Counted from the first letter of the stretch, positions 21,800 to 32,646 are shown. The stretch is DNA of 64,000 nt from Syngnathus acus (GCF_901709675.1 NC_051095.1:26147956-26211955), one strand, 5' to 3'. Translations and numbers: made by a program. Notes: generated by a model not told the origin, from the sequence alone.

Positions 21800-22325
21800 T
21801 ACCTTTTACCTGTATCTAACATAGAGGTTACGGGAAATGCAAACACACATGGACGCCAGAATGTCTTTTCTCCTCCATTTGGTAAGTCCAGAATATGAGA
21901 TGAGATGTGTTTGTCACATGTCACATGGACCCAGAAGCAGCCATGACACGAAAGTTGAAAAGTGAACGTCTTTATCACGTATCGACAGAAAACAGGGCTG
22001 GGTACTCAAGAAAACAAGGCATACACCCTAGAAGAAAGCTCGACGCACTGACAACTTCTCACACAGTAACTTGAGCTTGTAAATGAAACGACCCTTTAAG
22101 ACCATTATGCATATAAATTTAAGACCAACACTGTGACGAACAGAACAGGACAGCCAAATCCTGCGTGAGGAAGACTTTCATACAAATCTTGTCAAATTTA
22201 TTTCTCAACATAACTGAGCACAAGTCTGGTTTTGGTGATGATGGAATATGACCTGTGCATATGATTTATTTTGTTATTTAATTTTTGTAAAATATTTGTA
22301 GCTAGTTACTGTAACATAGTATCAC
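21800..22325. other. No gene seen; possible decayed LTR end
   Basis: TGTCACATGGACCCAGAAGC, then a TTTATCAC run (about 21929-21980), loosely resembles a reversed Gypsy LTR 3' end like that at 15774. No partner end or target duplication was found. Confidence 0.3.
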
Positions 22326-22329
22326 TCAC

Positions 22330-22497
22330 CCCTCCTCTTTTGTTATCAGGGCTCTGGTTTATTCTTTCTCGCTTTCCCATTGTAACCTTGCTTTTGAGAA
22401 GTTCCTCTCCCAGGTCATAAGATGTGAAAAAATTATCACATGTAATGTTATGCCCATGCAGTCTTTCAGCCATATCAAGCACAACCCTTGTGCAGCA
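22330..22497 (-). pseudogene. piggyBac-type transposase fragment
   Basis: The minus-strand translation VVLDMAERLHGHNITCDNFF, TSYDLGEELLKSKVTM is a hallmark segment of piggyBac (PGBD, DDE_Tnp_1_7) transposases. It surrounds the TCDNFFTS block that carries a catalytic Asp. The frame is lost after KVTM, and the next residues fit only with a shift. Upstream sequence switches abruptly to Gypsy gag at about 22497. It is a short fragment with no termini. Confidence 0.8.
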
Positions 22498-23700
22498 GAA
22501 GATGGGCCAAATTCTCCAGGGTCTCCGGGCCTTCACCTCGAGCAATCATTCCGCAACAACAGCTTCCTCCTCTGCAACCCCGGAGAATTCTCCAAGGTCG
22601 GAAATGCATCTGCCCGCAGATGTCCCTGAGCCGAAGATCAGCAACCCAGAGCGATTTGACGGGGATCCGAGGCACGTCCGGGCGAACTGACGGGTCCTGT
22701 TCGACCTCCAGGACGAGGATGTTTGCCTCGAAGCCGGCCAAGGTGGGTTACGACTTCAAGCACCTGACGGGCAAAGCACGCCTATGGGGCACGGCAGAGT
22801 ATGACCAGGGGGATCCTTCCTGCACGTCCTTTGACATGTTTGCTGGCAAACTTCTCTGCCTTTTCGACCTGGGATCGGCCACAGAAGACACGTCCGAGGA
22901 GCTATAGGCAATCCATCAAGGGAATCACTCTTTGCCCGAATACGTCAAAACATTTCAGACGGCGGCCAGATGGAACGGCTGGAACCCAGTCTTCCTCGTA
23001 GGTTTGTTCCTACACGGCTTGGCCGAGTACGTAAAGGACGAACCCTCAAACCCTCAAAGAAGCTATGGAGCTGTGTGGACTGGCGAATTCGTACATGACA
23101 TTGTGAACGAGGAAGGAGGATGCCTCCGCCCCCTCGTATCCACCCCGATTCGTCTGCCTGCTCATCACTGGCACCCTCTCATTCCGGCACGGCCGAACCC
23201 ATGGAGTTCGGGCAGACCACCTTGTCCACCAAGGAATGGCGTCACCGACTGGCTCGTGGCTGTGGGGAGACCGGTCATCGAGCTGCAACTTGGCCGTTAA
23301 AAGGCCGGAGCTCACACGGCGATGGCGGATCCGCGTGAGCCTGACCCGTACCGGTTCTCCCGCCAGACACCGATCGCAGCTCCAAGCCCGGATTCTCCTC
23401 CCAAATGGGGACCAGAAGGTGGCAACACTGGTAGACTCCAGTGCTGCCACCTTCTGGTCCCCTCTGCCAGTGCATCCGCTGATCAGCCGATCAGCCGGCG
23501 AGGTGGCGTTCGTCATGGAGCCATTCACGATGCTCCTCTCAGTTATTCATCGAGAGACGATTCAATTTCACTTGTTTGTTCCAGGCAAACCACTCATCCT
23601 GGGGCACACTTGGTTGCAGCACCACAACCCCGTCGTGGACTGGGACACCGGATCCGTGCGGCAGTGGAGCGAGCGCTGCCATGACTCTGCCTAAAGGAAG
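22498..23700 (+). pseudogene. Sushi-like Ty3/Gypsy gag-protease, decayed
   Basis: Gag sequence in shifting frames: KISNPERFDGDPRHV (about 22640), LTGKARLWGTAEYDQ (about 22765), then SFDMFAGKLL, and a spacer ending EPMEFGQTTLSTKEWRHRL with a knuckle (GCGETGHRAATWPLKG) whose last Cys is Trp. The protease region reads VATLVDSSAATFW, so the DSGA-type active site is altered, and ends PLILGHTWLQHHNPVVDW. The order and the linker before the knuckle are those of sushi-type Gypsy elements in fish. Several stops and indels make it non-functional. It continues at 24045 after an inserted LINE end. Confidence 0.8.
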
Positions 23701-23712
23701 CAGCCAGCCCAC

Positions 23713-24040
23713 TCAAACTCAAGATTCAAGAGTTTTTATTCGCCATGTTTGAGCGTGCCAAACAAGGAATTTGACTTCGGTAAATCACAGCCTCTGTTCA
23801 ACATTTAGGTGACTAACAACACTCAGGACATGTGAAAAATGGCAAATATTCTCAAACATCCCCTGAGCTTAAACTCCCAAGAGGGCAAGGAAGAACTCAA
23901 AACTCCAGCTAGGGGAAGTGAGAAACCTTGAGAAGAGACCACAGATGGGAAGGTCCTTTATCCAGGATGACCAGGCTGCAATGGATGCAGAGAGGACACA
24001 TAGTACAAACAGTGTAGACAAATTCAAAAAAGGTGTGGAG
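23713..24040 (-). mobile_element. L2-like LINE 3' end inserted in the Gypsy pol
   Basis: The reverse complement of the LINE 3' UTR from the TTGAATC tail (23713-23730, GATTCAAGAGTTTTTATTCG) through the GAGAAGAGACCACAGATGGG module to about 24035 (TTTTTTGAATTTGTCTACAC equivalent). It is severely 5'-truncated. It splits the protease and RT parts of the Gypsy copy, so it is younger than that copy. Confidence 0.85.
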
Positions 24041-24044
24041 AGCA

Positions 24045-25370
24045 AATGTCCTGCCATCAGCCCGCCCGCCAACCACGCTAATGTGCCAGCCTGCTACCAT
24101 GGGCTTAAGGAGGTCTTCAACACGGCCACCACCTCACTCCCCCCACATCGGCCCTCTGATCGTGCCATTGACCTTCTGCCCGGTACGTCTCCTCCTAAAG
24201 GGGGCTCTACTCACTGTCCAACCCGGAGTGTAAGGACATGGAGAAATATATTCAAGTCTCACTCGCTCCCGGAATCCTTCGACCCTACTCATCACCCGCG
24301 GAAGCCGGTTTCTTTTTTTGTGGATAAAAAGGACGGCTCAATGCGCCCTTGCATGGAATATCGCGGACTCAATGAAATCACAATAAGAAATCGGCATCCC
24401 TGCCCCTCCATTCTTTGGCATTCAAGAGCCTTCACAGCGCCACTGTTTTCACCAAGTTGGACCTCCGTACCGCTTACCACCTTGTGCGCATCAGAGAAGG
24501 GGATAAGTGGAAGACGACATTTAACACTCCCAACGGTGGTTCCATTCGGCCTAACCAACGTGCCCGCTGTTTTTCAGGCGTTGGTGAATGACGTCATTTA
24601 GGACATGTTAAATAGATTTGTGTTTGTATACTTGGACGACATCCTGATTTTTTCCCGCACGTAAACCATGTCCGTTCAGTCCTGCGCCGGCTTCTAGAAA
24701 ACGCCCTTTACGTCAACGCACCTTCTCCGTCAAGTTCCTGTGCTACGTGGTACAGGAAGGTGCGGTCGAGATGGACCCGAACAAGGTGGGAGCTGTGACA
24801 GTCTGACCAGTGCCCGAAACACGCAAACAGCCGCAGCAATTCCTTGGGTTCGATAACTTCTACTGCTGGTTCATCTGCGGCTACAGCACGGTGGCCCTGT
24901 CGCCCACCGCCCTCACGAGCCCCGCCTTGCCGTTCCGATGGACCGCCGAGGCCGATCTGGCGTTCCGGGATTGAAGAGGCGCTTCACCTCCGCTCTGATC
25001 CTCATAGTGCCCGGCCCCGACAGGCAGTTCTTCGTGGAAGTGGACGCCTCCGATGTGGGGGTGGGAGTGGTATTTTCGCAATGCGATGGTCAGGACAGCA
25101 AGCTTCCTCCCTGTGCATTTTTCCCGTGCCGGCTATCTCCCCCTGAGCGCAATTATGACATTGGGAACCGCAAACTTCTCAAGGTAAAGTTGGCTTTAAA
25201 GGAGTGGCAGCACTGGCTGGAAGGAGCAGTCGCACCATTTATTGTTTGGACCGACCACCGGAACTTGGAGTATCTCAGGACAGCCAACCGACTGAACGCT
25301 CGCCAGGACCGGTGGTCGCTATTTTTTGGCCGTTTTAATCTACTGCAATTTCACATTAGATTGCTGGTTT
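24045..25370 (+). pseudogene. Sushi-like Ty3/Gypsy RT-RNase H, decayed
   Basis: The reverse transcriptase continues from VPACYHGLKEVFNTA and RPSDRAIDLLPG through [20 protein letters not shown] and [18 protein letters not shown], where a stop follows at 24598-24600. FVFVYLDDILIF then retains the YLDD catalytic pair (about 24620-24660). RNase H pieces follow in several frames: [32 protein letters not shown] and [17 protein letters not shown], ending near 25365. Integrase and LTRs are absent. Multiple frameshifts (about 24215, 24420, 24850 and 25000) show long neutral decay. Confidence 0.8.
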
Positions 25371-25417
25371 GAAATTTACTTTTGTTATTATTTTAATACA
25401 CATTTATTTTAAAACTT

Positions 25418-26450
25418 ATCAAGTCAAGTCAAGTTTATTTGTATAGCCCTAAATCACAAGCAGTCTCAAAGGGCTTCACATAGACAAACAATTGACAATT
25501 ATTCTCAAAGCATCCCCTGATCTTAAGCTCCCAAAAGGGCAAATAAACCCTACCAGGGAAAAAATGAGAAACCTTGAGAAGAGACCACAGATTGAAGGAT
25601 CCCCCTTTCAGGATCACCAGGCTGCAATGGATGCAGAGAGGGCACATAAAATACGTAATATGAAAATCAATGAAAAAGTGGATGTCCAAGTCAAAGCGAA
25701 GAGCTGCCGGAGGTGCCCTCGATTGTCCTGGCAGTGTCTTCGAGGAGGGTAAGCTGCAGTTCCCTCATCCTGAATTGGTCCACGAGAATCCAGACAGCCG
25801 CTCTCAGCTTGGGTGCCACCTAACCACCTCCCCAGCCAGGGAGGGGTGGGGAGAGGGGGGATGGGGAGAGGGAGCGAAAACAAACTGCAGCCGAATCGGC
25901 CACTACAGGTTAATTAAAGGCCATATCATAGAAAGTCTTTAAACGTGTCTTAAATGTTTCTAGTGAGGTAGCAGTTCTAATATCCATTGGTAGGGCATTC
26001 CAAAGCTCTGGAGCCCGAATTAAAAAATGCTCTAGACCCTGCAGACATTTTCTTGGCCCTCGGTGTCACTAAAAGACTAGCGCTTTGCGAACAAAGGTTA
26101 CGAGACGGAACATAAGGAACAACTAGGTCGACGAGATATGAAGGCGCTAAGCCATGCAATGATTTATAGGTTAATAGAAGAACCTTGAAGTCACATCTTA
26201 AATGGACCGGGAGCCAATGTAAGTTGGCTAATATTGGGGTAATGTAATCAAATTTTCTTGTCCGTGAGAGCAGCCTTGCAGCAGCATTTTGTACTAACTG
26301 TAGACTTTTGATGCTGGACTTAGGAAGACCAGAGAATAATGCATTACAGTAGTCCAGGTGTGACGTGATGAACGCATGTATAATAGTTTGCGCATAACTT
26401 AATGCTTGTAACACCGTTATCTGGTGTTTGAGTGTTTTATTCCTTGCTTT
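25418..26450 (-). mobile_element. 5'-truncated LINE with GACTT tail
   Basis: The minus strand carries an RT C-terminal region (QTIIHAFITSHLDYCNALFS, QLVQNAAARLLSRTRKFDYI, LHWLPVHLRCDFKVLLLTYK) open from about 26450 to about 25990. A 3' UTR ends at 25418-25445 in CAAATAAACTTGACTTGACTTG. The protein type is the Jockey-like LDYCN...LHWLPV family common in fish. The UTR (25500-25650) contains the same GAGAAGAGACCACAGA module as the L2-like copies. The YADD region lies upstream of the truncation. Confidence 0.8.
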
Positions 26451-26789
26451 TATTTTTGCGCATGAAAACATAAAAATCGGACATTTGCTTAACTGCTTTA
26501 TATGACAATATGTATGTGTTATACGTTGTGTTATATGTGTTGGTGTCCCCCAATATAACAAATGTAGGCATATTGTGTAATGATATCACCTAATGGCCAA
26601 TGTCTTTGTTTCAATATCTTTTTATTTATTTCCGTATTTTATTATTATTTATATTTGTGTGCATTGTGCAATAAACCTACACAAACAGCAAGTAGTCAAA
26701 TACACATTCTTGACACAGGACAAAAAAAATGCCTAATCTTTTCACGTCGGATTCAGTGACGCAATTTCCCGTTCAAGAACGAGTTAGGG

Positions 26790-27601
26790 CAGGCCTAGGC
26801 AAAATACAGCCCTCGGGCCACATCCGGCCCTTTGTGCGTCTCTGTCCGGCCTGCATGAGGCCAATCGTAAATTATATTTGATTACAACTTAATTTAAAAA
26901 AAAAATCTGTGTCGTGCGTGCAATACAACTGTTTTGCTTTTATTTTGAAAGGCGTCGCACTTCCGTGTAGCGTACGTGTATGTGACTGTGCGTGAAGGTG
27001 AACAGTGCGAAGTAATGCTGCCCTCGAAATGTGTGCTGACCCTCAGAAAAGAAAAGTTAACAAGGAGTGCTGTGTTTTCAACAAGACATGGACTGCCAAG
27101 TATTTCTTTACAGAAATGAAAGGTAAAGCCGTGTGCCTGATTTGTGGTACACAGGTCGCTGTGTTTAAAGAATATAATTTGAGTCGCCACTACACGACCA
27201 AGCATGAGAAAAAATACCTCTCTGATAAACAGCGGCCAACAGAGGCTGATGCATTGCTAGCAAAACTGCAAGCCCAACAAGGACTTTTTATCAAACTTCA
27301 CACCCAGAGATGCAGCGGCTTTGTCATTTGAGGAAAAGTTAAAGAAGTTAAGAATAAATTGTACTGATTAATGATTGTTTTTTTATTTGACCTATACACC
27401 ACAATTTCACATAGCTTAATATAAATATAAACAGAATAATTGTATTCTTATAATTACCAGTACCAGCTATTTAAAATAAATAATTTAGTGCATTTTACAA
27501 TGGAAGAAAATTGAGCAGGTTTAAGTTATCGTAGGTGTGGCCCTCTGACACAACTCAGGTTTTTCATGTGGCCCCTTGTAAAAATTAATTGCCCACCCCT
27601 G
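26790..27601 (+). mobile_element. hAT element with BED exon and 8-bp target duplication AGTTAGGG
   Basis: Starts CAGGCCTAGGCAAAATAC, ends TTGCCCACCCCTG, flanked by perfect AGTTAGGG at 26782-26789 and 27602-27609. GGCC-rich subterminal blocks (CTCGGGCCACATCCGGCCC and GTGGCCCCTTG) are typical of hAT. At 812 bp it is far shorter than an autonomous copy and keeps only the start of the transposase. Confidence 0.9.
27029..27331 (+). pseudogene. hAT transposase N-terminus with BED zinc finger (truncated)
   Basis: ATG at 27029 opens MCADPQKRKVNKECC. A complete BED finger follows: FFTEMKGKAVCLICGTQVAV supplies C-x2-C and LSRHYTTKH supplies H-x4-H. Then comes DALLAKLQAQQGLF, as in GTF2IRD2/ZBED-type hAT transposases. 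The frame ends at 27329-27331 after FVI, and no catalytic RNase H-like or dimerisation domain follows. The peptide could still bind the element ends through BED, but it cannot transpose. The upstream GTG-initiated reading from 27005 is less likely, because family members begin close to the KRKV segment. Confidence 0.8.
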
Positions 27602-27616
27602 AGTTAGGGGGACGGC

Positions 27617-27715
27617 TGTCACTGATGGCGTAATGGTACACTCGCCTGTCTTGTGTGCAGGTACCCTCAATTCCATTCTCGCAAATGGCGATGTGTAGGT
27701 GTGACTAGGGAAAAA
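27617..27715 (+). repeat. tRNA-headed SINE fragment
   Basis: GATGGCGTAATGGTACACTCGCC resembles the head of the SINE at 14215. CAATTCCATTC stands in the B-box position. Only the head and the start of the body remain. Confidence 0.5.
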
Positions 27716-27744
27716 ATAAAAATAGATAAAAAAATAAAATAAAA

Positions 27745-27961
27745 AACGAGACAGTGACACAATTTCCCATTCATGAAAGAGTCAATGACGCAATTTCCCG
27801 TTCACAACCGAGTGACTGTTGCCTTGCCTTTCCCATTCAACAATGGATCAGTGTGTGGGTTGTGGGGCTAACGATTTGGTGAACAATTCTTTTCAATGAT
27901 TCTTTTGAGTGAACTGATTCTAAAGATTCAGTTCACTCAAAATAACTGGAATGCACATCAC
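27745..27961. mobile_element. Fragment related to the 20620-21190 hAT-type element
   Basis: TGACGCAATTTCCCGTTCAC and the right end TTTTGAGTGAACTGATTCTAAAG ... GAATGCACATCACTA match the 20620-21190 element. A left-side piece with the same TTTCCCGTTCAAGAAC phrase lies at 26757-26781, outside the nested 26790-27601 element. One older copy was therefore split by the BED-bearing hAT and a SINE. Confidence 0.65.
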
Positions 27962-28319
27962 TAATCGACAAGCTTATCACTAATTATTCTTTTCACATTT
28001 TCACTACTTTCAGAAAATGGTCTATTTTAGCTGGTGGTGGTGACTACTCAAAATAGACATGCTATTGCCTAAGAATAGCTGTGCTCAAACAAATCATTCA
28101 ATTGTGACAGGTGATGTCAGATGCTGTGAAATAATTTTGCCAAAGTATGTTTTTGAACACTCCTAGCAATAAGATATAGTCTGTTTTTTCCCCATTGAAG
28201 TGAAACTTCAAACTAAATCATTTGAAGCATACTAACAAGCCTAAGAGAGGACCCGCATGCCAACTGACTCCGTTCGTTACTACATTCTCATTACTCTGAG
28301 GATTGCATCAACTCTAATC

Positions 28320-28397
28320 ATGGCTCCAAAGGAAGCAAGTGGGAGCAGTAAAGCCATCCTAAAACACAAAGACGCTCCTAAAGCAAAGCGACAGTGA
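28320..28397 (+). pseudogene. pogo/Tigger-like transposase N-terminal stub
   Basis: ATGGCTCCAAAGGAAGC opens a 25-codon frame (MAPKEASGSSKA, then KAKRQ-stop) resembling the basic MAPK/R-x-S start of Tigger/CENP-B-like transposases. An inverted copy begins near 29311. The helix-turn-helix and DDE domains are absent. The link rests on the short N-terminus plus the nearby CAGTGGAGCCTCGG termini. Confidence 0.45.
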
Positions 28398-28418
28398 GCG
28401 CCCGTGCGCTGCGGTTGC

Positions 28419-28795
28419 GCGATCGGACCAAATTAAGCTCCCTGCGCACTGAGGTCCACTTAAATTTTGGAAAGTACATCAGGACTTTAAAAATAGTTTC
28501 TAAATTTTAGCGACCGCTCTGTCACAATAATGCGACCAGCGCGGTGCAGTTGCGCGGACGGCGGCGCGCTACGGTTGCGCGTTCGGCGGTGCGCTGCAGT
28601 TGTGCGATCGGAAAAAATTAAGCTCCCTGCCCACTGAGGTCCACTAAAATTTTGGAAAGTACATCAGGACTTTAAAGATATTTTCTAAATTTCAGCGACG
28701 GCTCTGTCACAATAATGCGACCAGCGCGGTGCAGTTGCGCGGTCGGCGACGCGCTACTGTTGGGCGTTCGGCGGTGCGCTACAGTTGCGCGATCG
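28419..28795 (+). repeat. Two direct units of about 189 bp
   Basis: GCGATCGGACCAAATTAAGC to GCGCTGCAGTTGT (28419-28607) repeats as GCGATCGGAAAAAATTAAGC to GCGCTACAGTTGC (28607-28795). Short CGCGGTGCAGTTGCGCGG units inside repeat at a finer scale. Confidence 0.8.
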
Positions 28796-29459
28796 GACAA
28801 AAATGTGCAAATGAAAAAATGCTTAAAATAGGTGGTGTTCTTTTGTTTGGAACAGATCTTTTTTTCCCCCATTATTTGTAATGGGAAAACATGATTCGTA
28901 ATTCGAACGATTCATTTCTCGAACAGCCTTCTGGAACGGATTGTGGTCGAAAACCGAGGCTCCACTGTACTTTCCAAAATTTAAGTGGACATCAGTGCAC
29001 AGGGAGCTTAATTTTGTTCGATCACGCAACTGCAGCGCACCGCCGAACGCGCAACTGTAGCGCGCCGCCGACCGCGCAGCTGCACCGCGCTGGTTGCATT
29101 GCTGTGACAGAGCGGTCGCTAAAATTTAGAAAATATTTTTAAAGTCCTAATGGACTTTCCAAAATTTAAGTGGACCTCAGTGCGCAGGGAGCTTAATTTG
29201 GTCCGATCGCGCAACCGCATCGCGCCGGGCGCTCACCATCGCGTTGCTTTAGGAGCGTCTTTGTGTTTTAGGATGGCTTTACTGCTCCCACTTGCTTCCT
29301 TTGGAGGCATGATTAGAGTTGATGTAATCCTCAGAGTAACGAGAACGTAATAACGAACGGAGTCAGTTGGCATGCGGGTCCTCTCGGCTCATCTCGCGAG
29401 GTTCGACAACCGAATTTCGTCTGACATCCGAAGCAAAGAAATCTTGAATATTTTGTTCG

Positions 29460-29514
29460 AATACCGATTTGTTCGAGAACCGGGACGTTCGAAAACCGAG
29501 GCTCCACTGTATAC
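29460..29514 (-). mobile_element. Tigger-like terminus flanked by TA
   Basis: GTTCGAAAACCGAGGCTCCACTGTA is the inverted form of the ACAGTGGAGCCTCGGTTTTCG terminus seen at 31979. CAGTGGAGCC next to a TA fits pogo/Tigger elements. It closes the complex that begins near 28246. Confidence 0.6.
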
Positions 29515-29658
29515 GACAAAATTAAATCCATCAAATACAAAATATTAAACCCAAAACCATTCTGTAAGATGTATACATAATGTACAGAAGTTGTGATGCT
29601 TTGTTTTAAACAACCATTGATCTGTGTGAAGTGTGGTTATTTCTATAACCAATGTTAA

Positions 29659-29779
<121 letters not shown>

Positions 29780-29784
29780 TCATG

Positions 29785-29961
29785 AATGCTTAAAAAAGGC
29801 GGTGTTTTTTGAATGCTTAAAAAAGGCGGTGTTTTTTGTTTGGAACGGATTTTTTTTTTCCATTATTTGTAATGGGAAAACATGATTCGGAATTCGAGCG
29901 ATACACTTCTCGAACAGCCTTCTGGAACGGATTGTGGTCGAAAACCGAGGCTCCACTGTAT
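29785..29961 (-). mobile_element. Tigger-like terminal fragment
   Basis: A duplicated GAATGCTTAAAAAAGGCGG (29785 and 29812), then TTATTTGTAATGGGAAAACATG and GGTCGAAAACCGAGGCTCCA, ending in CTGTA. It matches 28825-28972 closely. Confidence 0.7.
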
Positions 29962-29964
29962 TTG

Positions 29965-30930
29965 CTATTTTTACTGATTGTAGTAGTACTGGTGGACTCG
30001 CTGCTAATGTGAGATTGCCAATTATTATTGGATTTGCAATACAACGTTGGAGGTTCGGGTGCGATCGAGCATGCTTGGGAGAAGATGTCGGTTGAGATCC
30101 CGGATGACATTTCCGTGTTGCCATTCCTTTGTGAGGAAAGCAGCGCAGAGTGAGGTGTGGTGGCCAGCTACCGAAGTTAAAAATTGAGCCACTTTGCGCT
30201 TCTTCATAGCTGTGCTTCGCTGTGGCGTGTTCGGGATCCCGTCGACTCCTGCCTGTTGCCACTCGTCGGCTCACCCGGGCATCTTCGGCTGAGCTGCATG
30301 CACGTCCTCTGAGGCTGCATGGAACTCCACCTTCTGAGGAAGCATCCCAGAGCTCGCCAAACAGAAGAGTCAAACACTCCTTGCTCTCAAGCATGGCATT
30401 GTTACACATGTCCTCTTTGAGCTAGTATTTCATTTTATGCTTGTGTTACCATCACACAGCCTTCCCTCTTCCTTGTCGCTTCAGTCTCACTCATCTTTCT
30501 CTCACTCTGCCATTCTCCTCATCTATCCCTCTTTTTATTTTACCATTGTCTCATTCTATTTCTTTGTCTTTCTGTCATCTCTTTCATATTCTCCCTGCGC
30601 CCAATTTCTCTTTTATCATGCATCAACGCTTGCGTCTGATAAGCACATCAGTCAAGGCCTGGCTAATGAAGTCCCTGTACTTCAGCATGTGGATGAAACA
30701 CAGTCTCCCCGCACTCTTTTGTCCATTGTTAAGCTTAGTACAAACAAAGATTTGTAAGGTCTTAACCAACCTGATTAAAACATGAGACCCCAACTTCTGT
30801 GGGGCTGTCAGGGACACTTAGTACTTAAATTCTTGAACAAACATTATTGAATTTTCCTGAGAATGTGCTCATACACAACACTGAAATATTCCCCAACACA
30901 ACCAAAATGCTCTCATGCAAACAACGCAAC
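29965..30930. other. No gene seen
   Basis: Open frames on both strands (e.g. the minus strand of 29970-30409) show no domain and have repeat-like composition at one end. The C/T-rich stretch 30460-30600 is low complexity. Confidence 0.45.
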
Positions 30931-30932
30931 GC

Positions 30933-30947
30933 ACGCAGGCACACACG

Positions 30948-31036
<89 letters not shown>
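30933..31036. repeat. (CA)n microsatellite
   Basis: About 45 CA dinucleotides with CACGCACGCA at the left edge. Confidence 0.97.
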
Positions 31037-31502
31037 CTGACTGGTGAAAATGCTCTCATACACTATTGCAACTTGTGAAGACATGGAGGCTACATATTGA
31101 CATCACTATTTAATTTCCCTCTGCACAGTCAGAGCGTAATAGACAAAGTAATATAAATATTGTGTAATATGACAATATTTTAACCTGCCTTTTGTCAGGA
31201 GACCGTGTATGTTCCATTAAATTTCTTAGCATGTGTATCAAAATATGTACTACACATTCAGTATAAACTTGCCAACTAATTAGCCCCTTAAAGCCCAAAG
31301 CATGGATAGTTGACAGAAAATTCAGATTGAAATGGAGCTTTTATTAGTTCCTTTGAACACACAAACCAAATTTATTGGACAAATCAAGTTGCACATATCA
31401 ATTTTGATAAGCACGAATAACCACTAGTATACATTGCTAACAGCAGCATTGAGAACTCCACCACCGGAACTAGCAATAGAGAAAAGGAACATTACTTTTT
31501 GT

Positions 31503-31750
31503 CCATCCATTCATTATCTGAACCACTTAGCCTCGCGAGGGTTGCGGGCACACTGGGGCCTATCCCAGCTGACTTCGGGCAGTAGGCGGGGAACACCCTG
31601 AACTGGTTGACCGTCAATTACAGGGCAAATGTAGACAAACAACCATTGGCACTCACACCTACGGGCCATTTGGAGTGGTCAGTCGGCCTACCAAGCATGT
31701 TATTGGAATGTGGGAGGAAACTGGAGTACCATGCAGGAAGGCTACATTGT
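31503..31750 (-). repeat. tRNA-headed SINE body, reverse orientation
   Basis: TCCATCCATTCATTATCTGA, ACCCTGAACTGGTTGACCG, CATTTGGAGTGGTC and TGGGAGGAAACTGGAGTACC are reverse-complement phrases of the SINE at 62024-63084. The tRNA-like head is missing. Confidence 0.75.
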
Positions 31751-31978
31751 GTCTCAGTAAAGAAATGCACACTTTCTTATCAAAAGAAAAAAATTCTATT
31801 TACAATTTGACGAAGGAACTCTTCGAAATTAGATGTCTGTTTTTTCTCTTTGGCTGCCATGTTGCAAGGTCACTGGAAAGCCATCTGATGAAGGTTAATG
31901 CTCACTAAAGGATTATCGATGCAGTTCTTGTATCTGTTCAAATACATCAGGCTTTGGAGGAGGAAAAAAATACATATA

Positions 31979-32070
31979 CAGTGGAGCCTCGGTTTTCGAC
32001 CACAATCCGTTCCATAAGGCCGTTCGCATTATTGTGACAGAGCCATCGCAGAAATCTAGAAAATATTTTT
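31979..32070 (+). mobile_element. Tigger-like terminus and subterminal sequence
   Basis: ACAGTGGAGCCTCGGTTTTC, then GACAGAGCCATCG and AGAAAATATTTTTAAA, the same phrases as in 28480-29140. It runs into the minisatellite at 32075. Confidence 0.65.
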
Positions 32071-32074
32071 AAAT

Positions 32075-32430
32075 TTTTGATTGTGTATGTGTGGTCACCT
32101 AGCCGCTGCGTTTCTCCTGGCATTTTTTGAATGTGTATGGGTGGTCATTTAGCCGCTGCGTTTCTCCCGGCATTTTTTGAATGTGTAGGTGTGGTTATTT
32201 AGCCGCTGTGTTTCTCCCGGCATTTTTGATTGTGTATGTGTGGTCACTTAGCCGCTGCGTTTCTCCCGGCATTTTTTGAATGTGTAAGAGTGGTCATTTA
32301 GCCGCTGCATTTCTCCCGGCATTTTTTATTGTGTATGTGTGGTCACTTAGCCGCTGCGTTTCTCCCAGCATTTTTTGAATGTGTATGTGTGGTCATTTAG
32401 CCGCTGCGTTTCTCCCGGCATTTTTTGGAA
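32075..32430 (+). repeat. 50-bp minisatellite, about seven units
   Basis: The unit is TGTGTATGTGTGGTCA-TTAGCCGCTGCG-TTTCTCCCGGCATTTTTTGAA. Alternate units carry GGTCACTTAG or GGTCATTTAG, which hints at a 100-bp higher-order period. Confidence 0.9.
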
Positions 32431-32646
32431 TGTGATTGTTGTAATTTGCTTGTGAAAGGACTGCAAGAGCTTGCTCCTCCAGTGTCTCACCTGTGCCTTT
32501 CTGTCTTCCATTGTCTCCACTGACGTTGGAATGTGAGAGAGGTGTGGGATTGTTGTAATTTGCTTGTGAAAGGACTGCAAGAGCTTGCTCCTCCAGTGTC
32601 TCACCTGTGCCGTTCTGTCTTCCATTGTCTCCACTGATGTTGGAAT
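32431..32646 (+). repeat. Direct duplication of about 112 bp
   Basis: TTGTTGTAATTTGCTTGTGA to CACTGACGTTGGAATGTG repeats immediately as a second unit ending CACTGATGTTGGAATGTT, with one C-to-G difference inside the GTGCC-TTCTG phrase. Confidence 0.9.

Larger units (their letters stand above)
28246..29387. repeat. Inverted duplication of a Tigger-related sequence, arms about 420 bp
   Basis: 28246-28665 reads inversely to 28968-29387: GAGGACCCGCATGCCAACTG pairs with CAGTTGGCATGCGGGTCCTC, and TAGCGACCGCTCTGTCAC with GTGACAGAGCGGTCGCTA. The spacer 28666-28967 contains another partial unit and a Tigger-like terminus (GGCTCCACTGTA at 28961-28972). Both arms carry a short transposase start. Confidence 0.85.

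Noticed and set aside
30825-31084. Open frames across the CA microsatellite on both strands
   Set aside because: They encode only Cys-Val or Thr-His repeats from the dinucleotide run.
32075-32430. 50-bp repeats considered as a CRISPR-like array
   Set aside because: Whole 50-bp units repeat without unique spacers, so this is a minisatellite.
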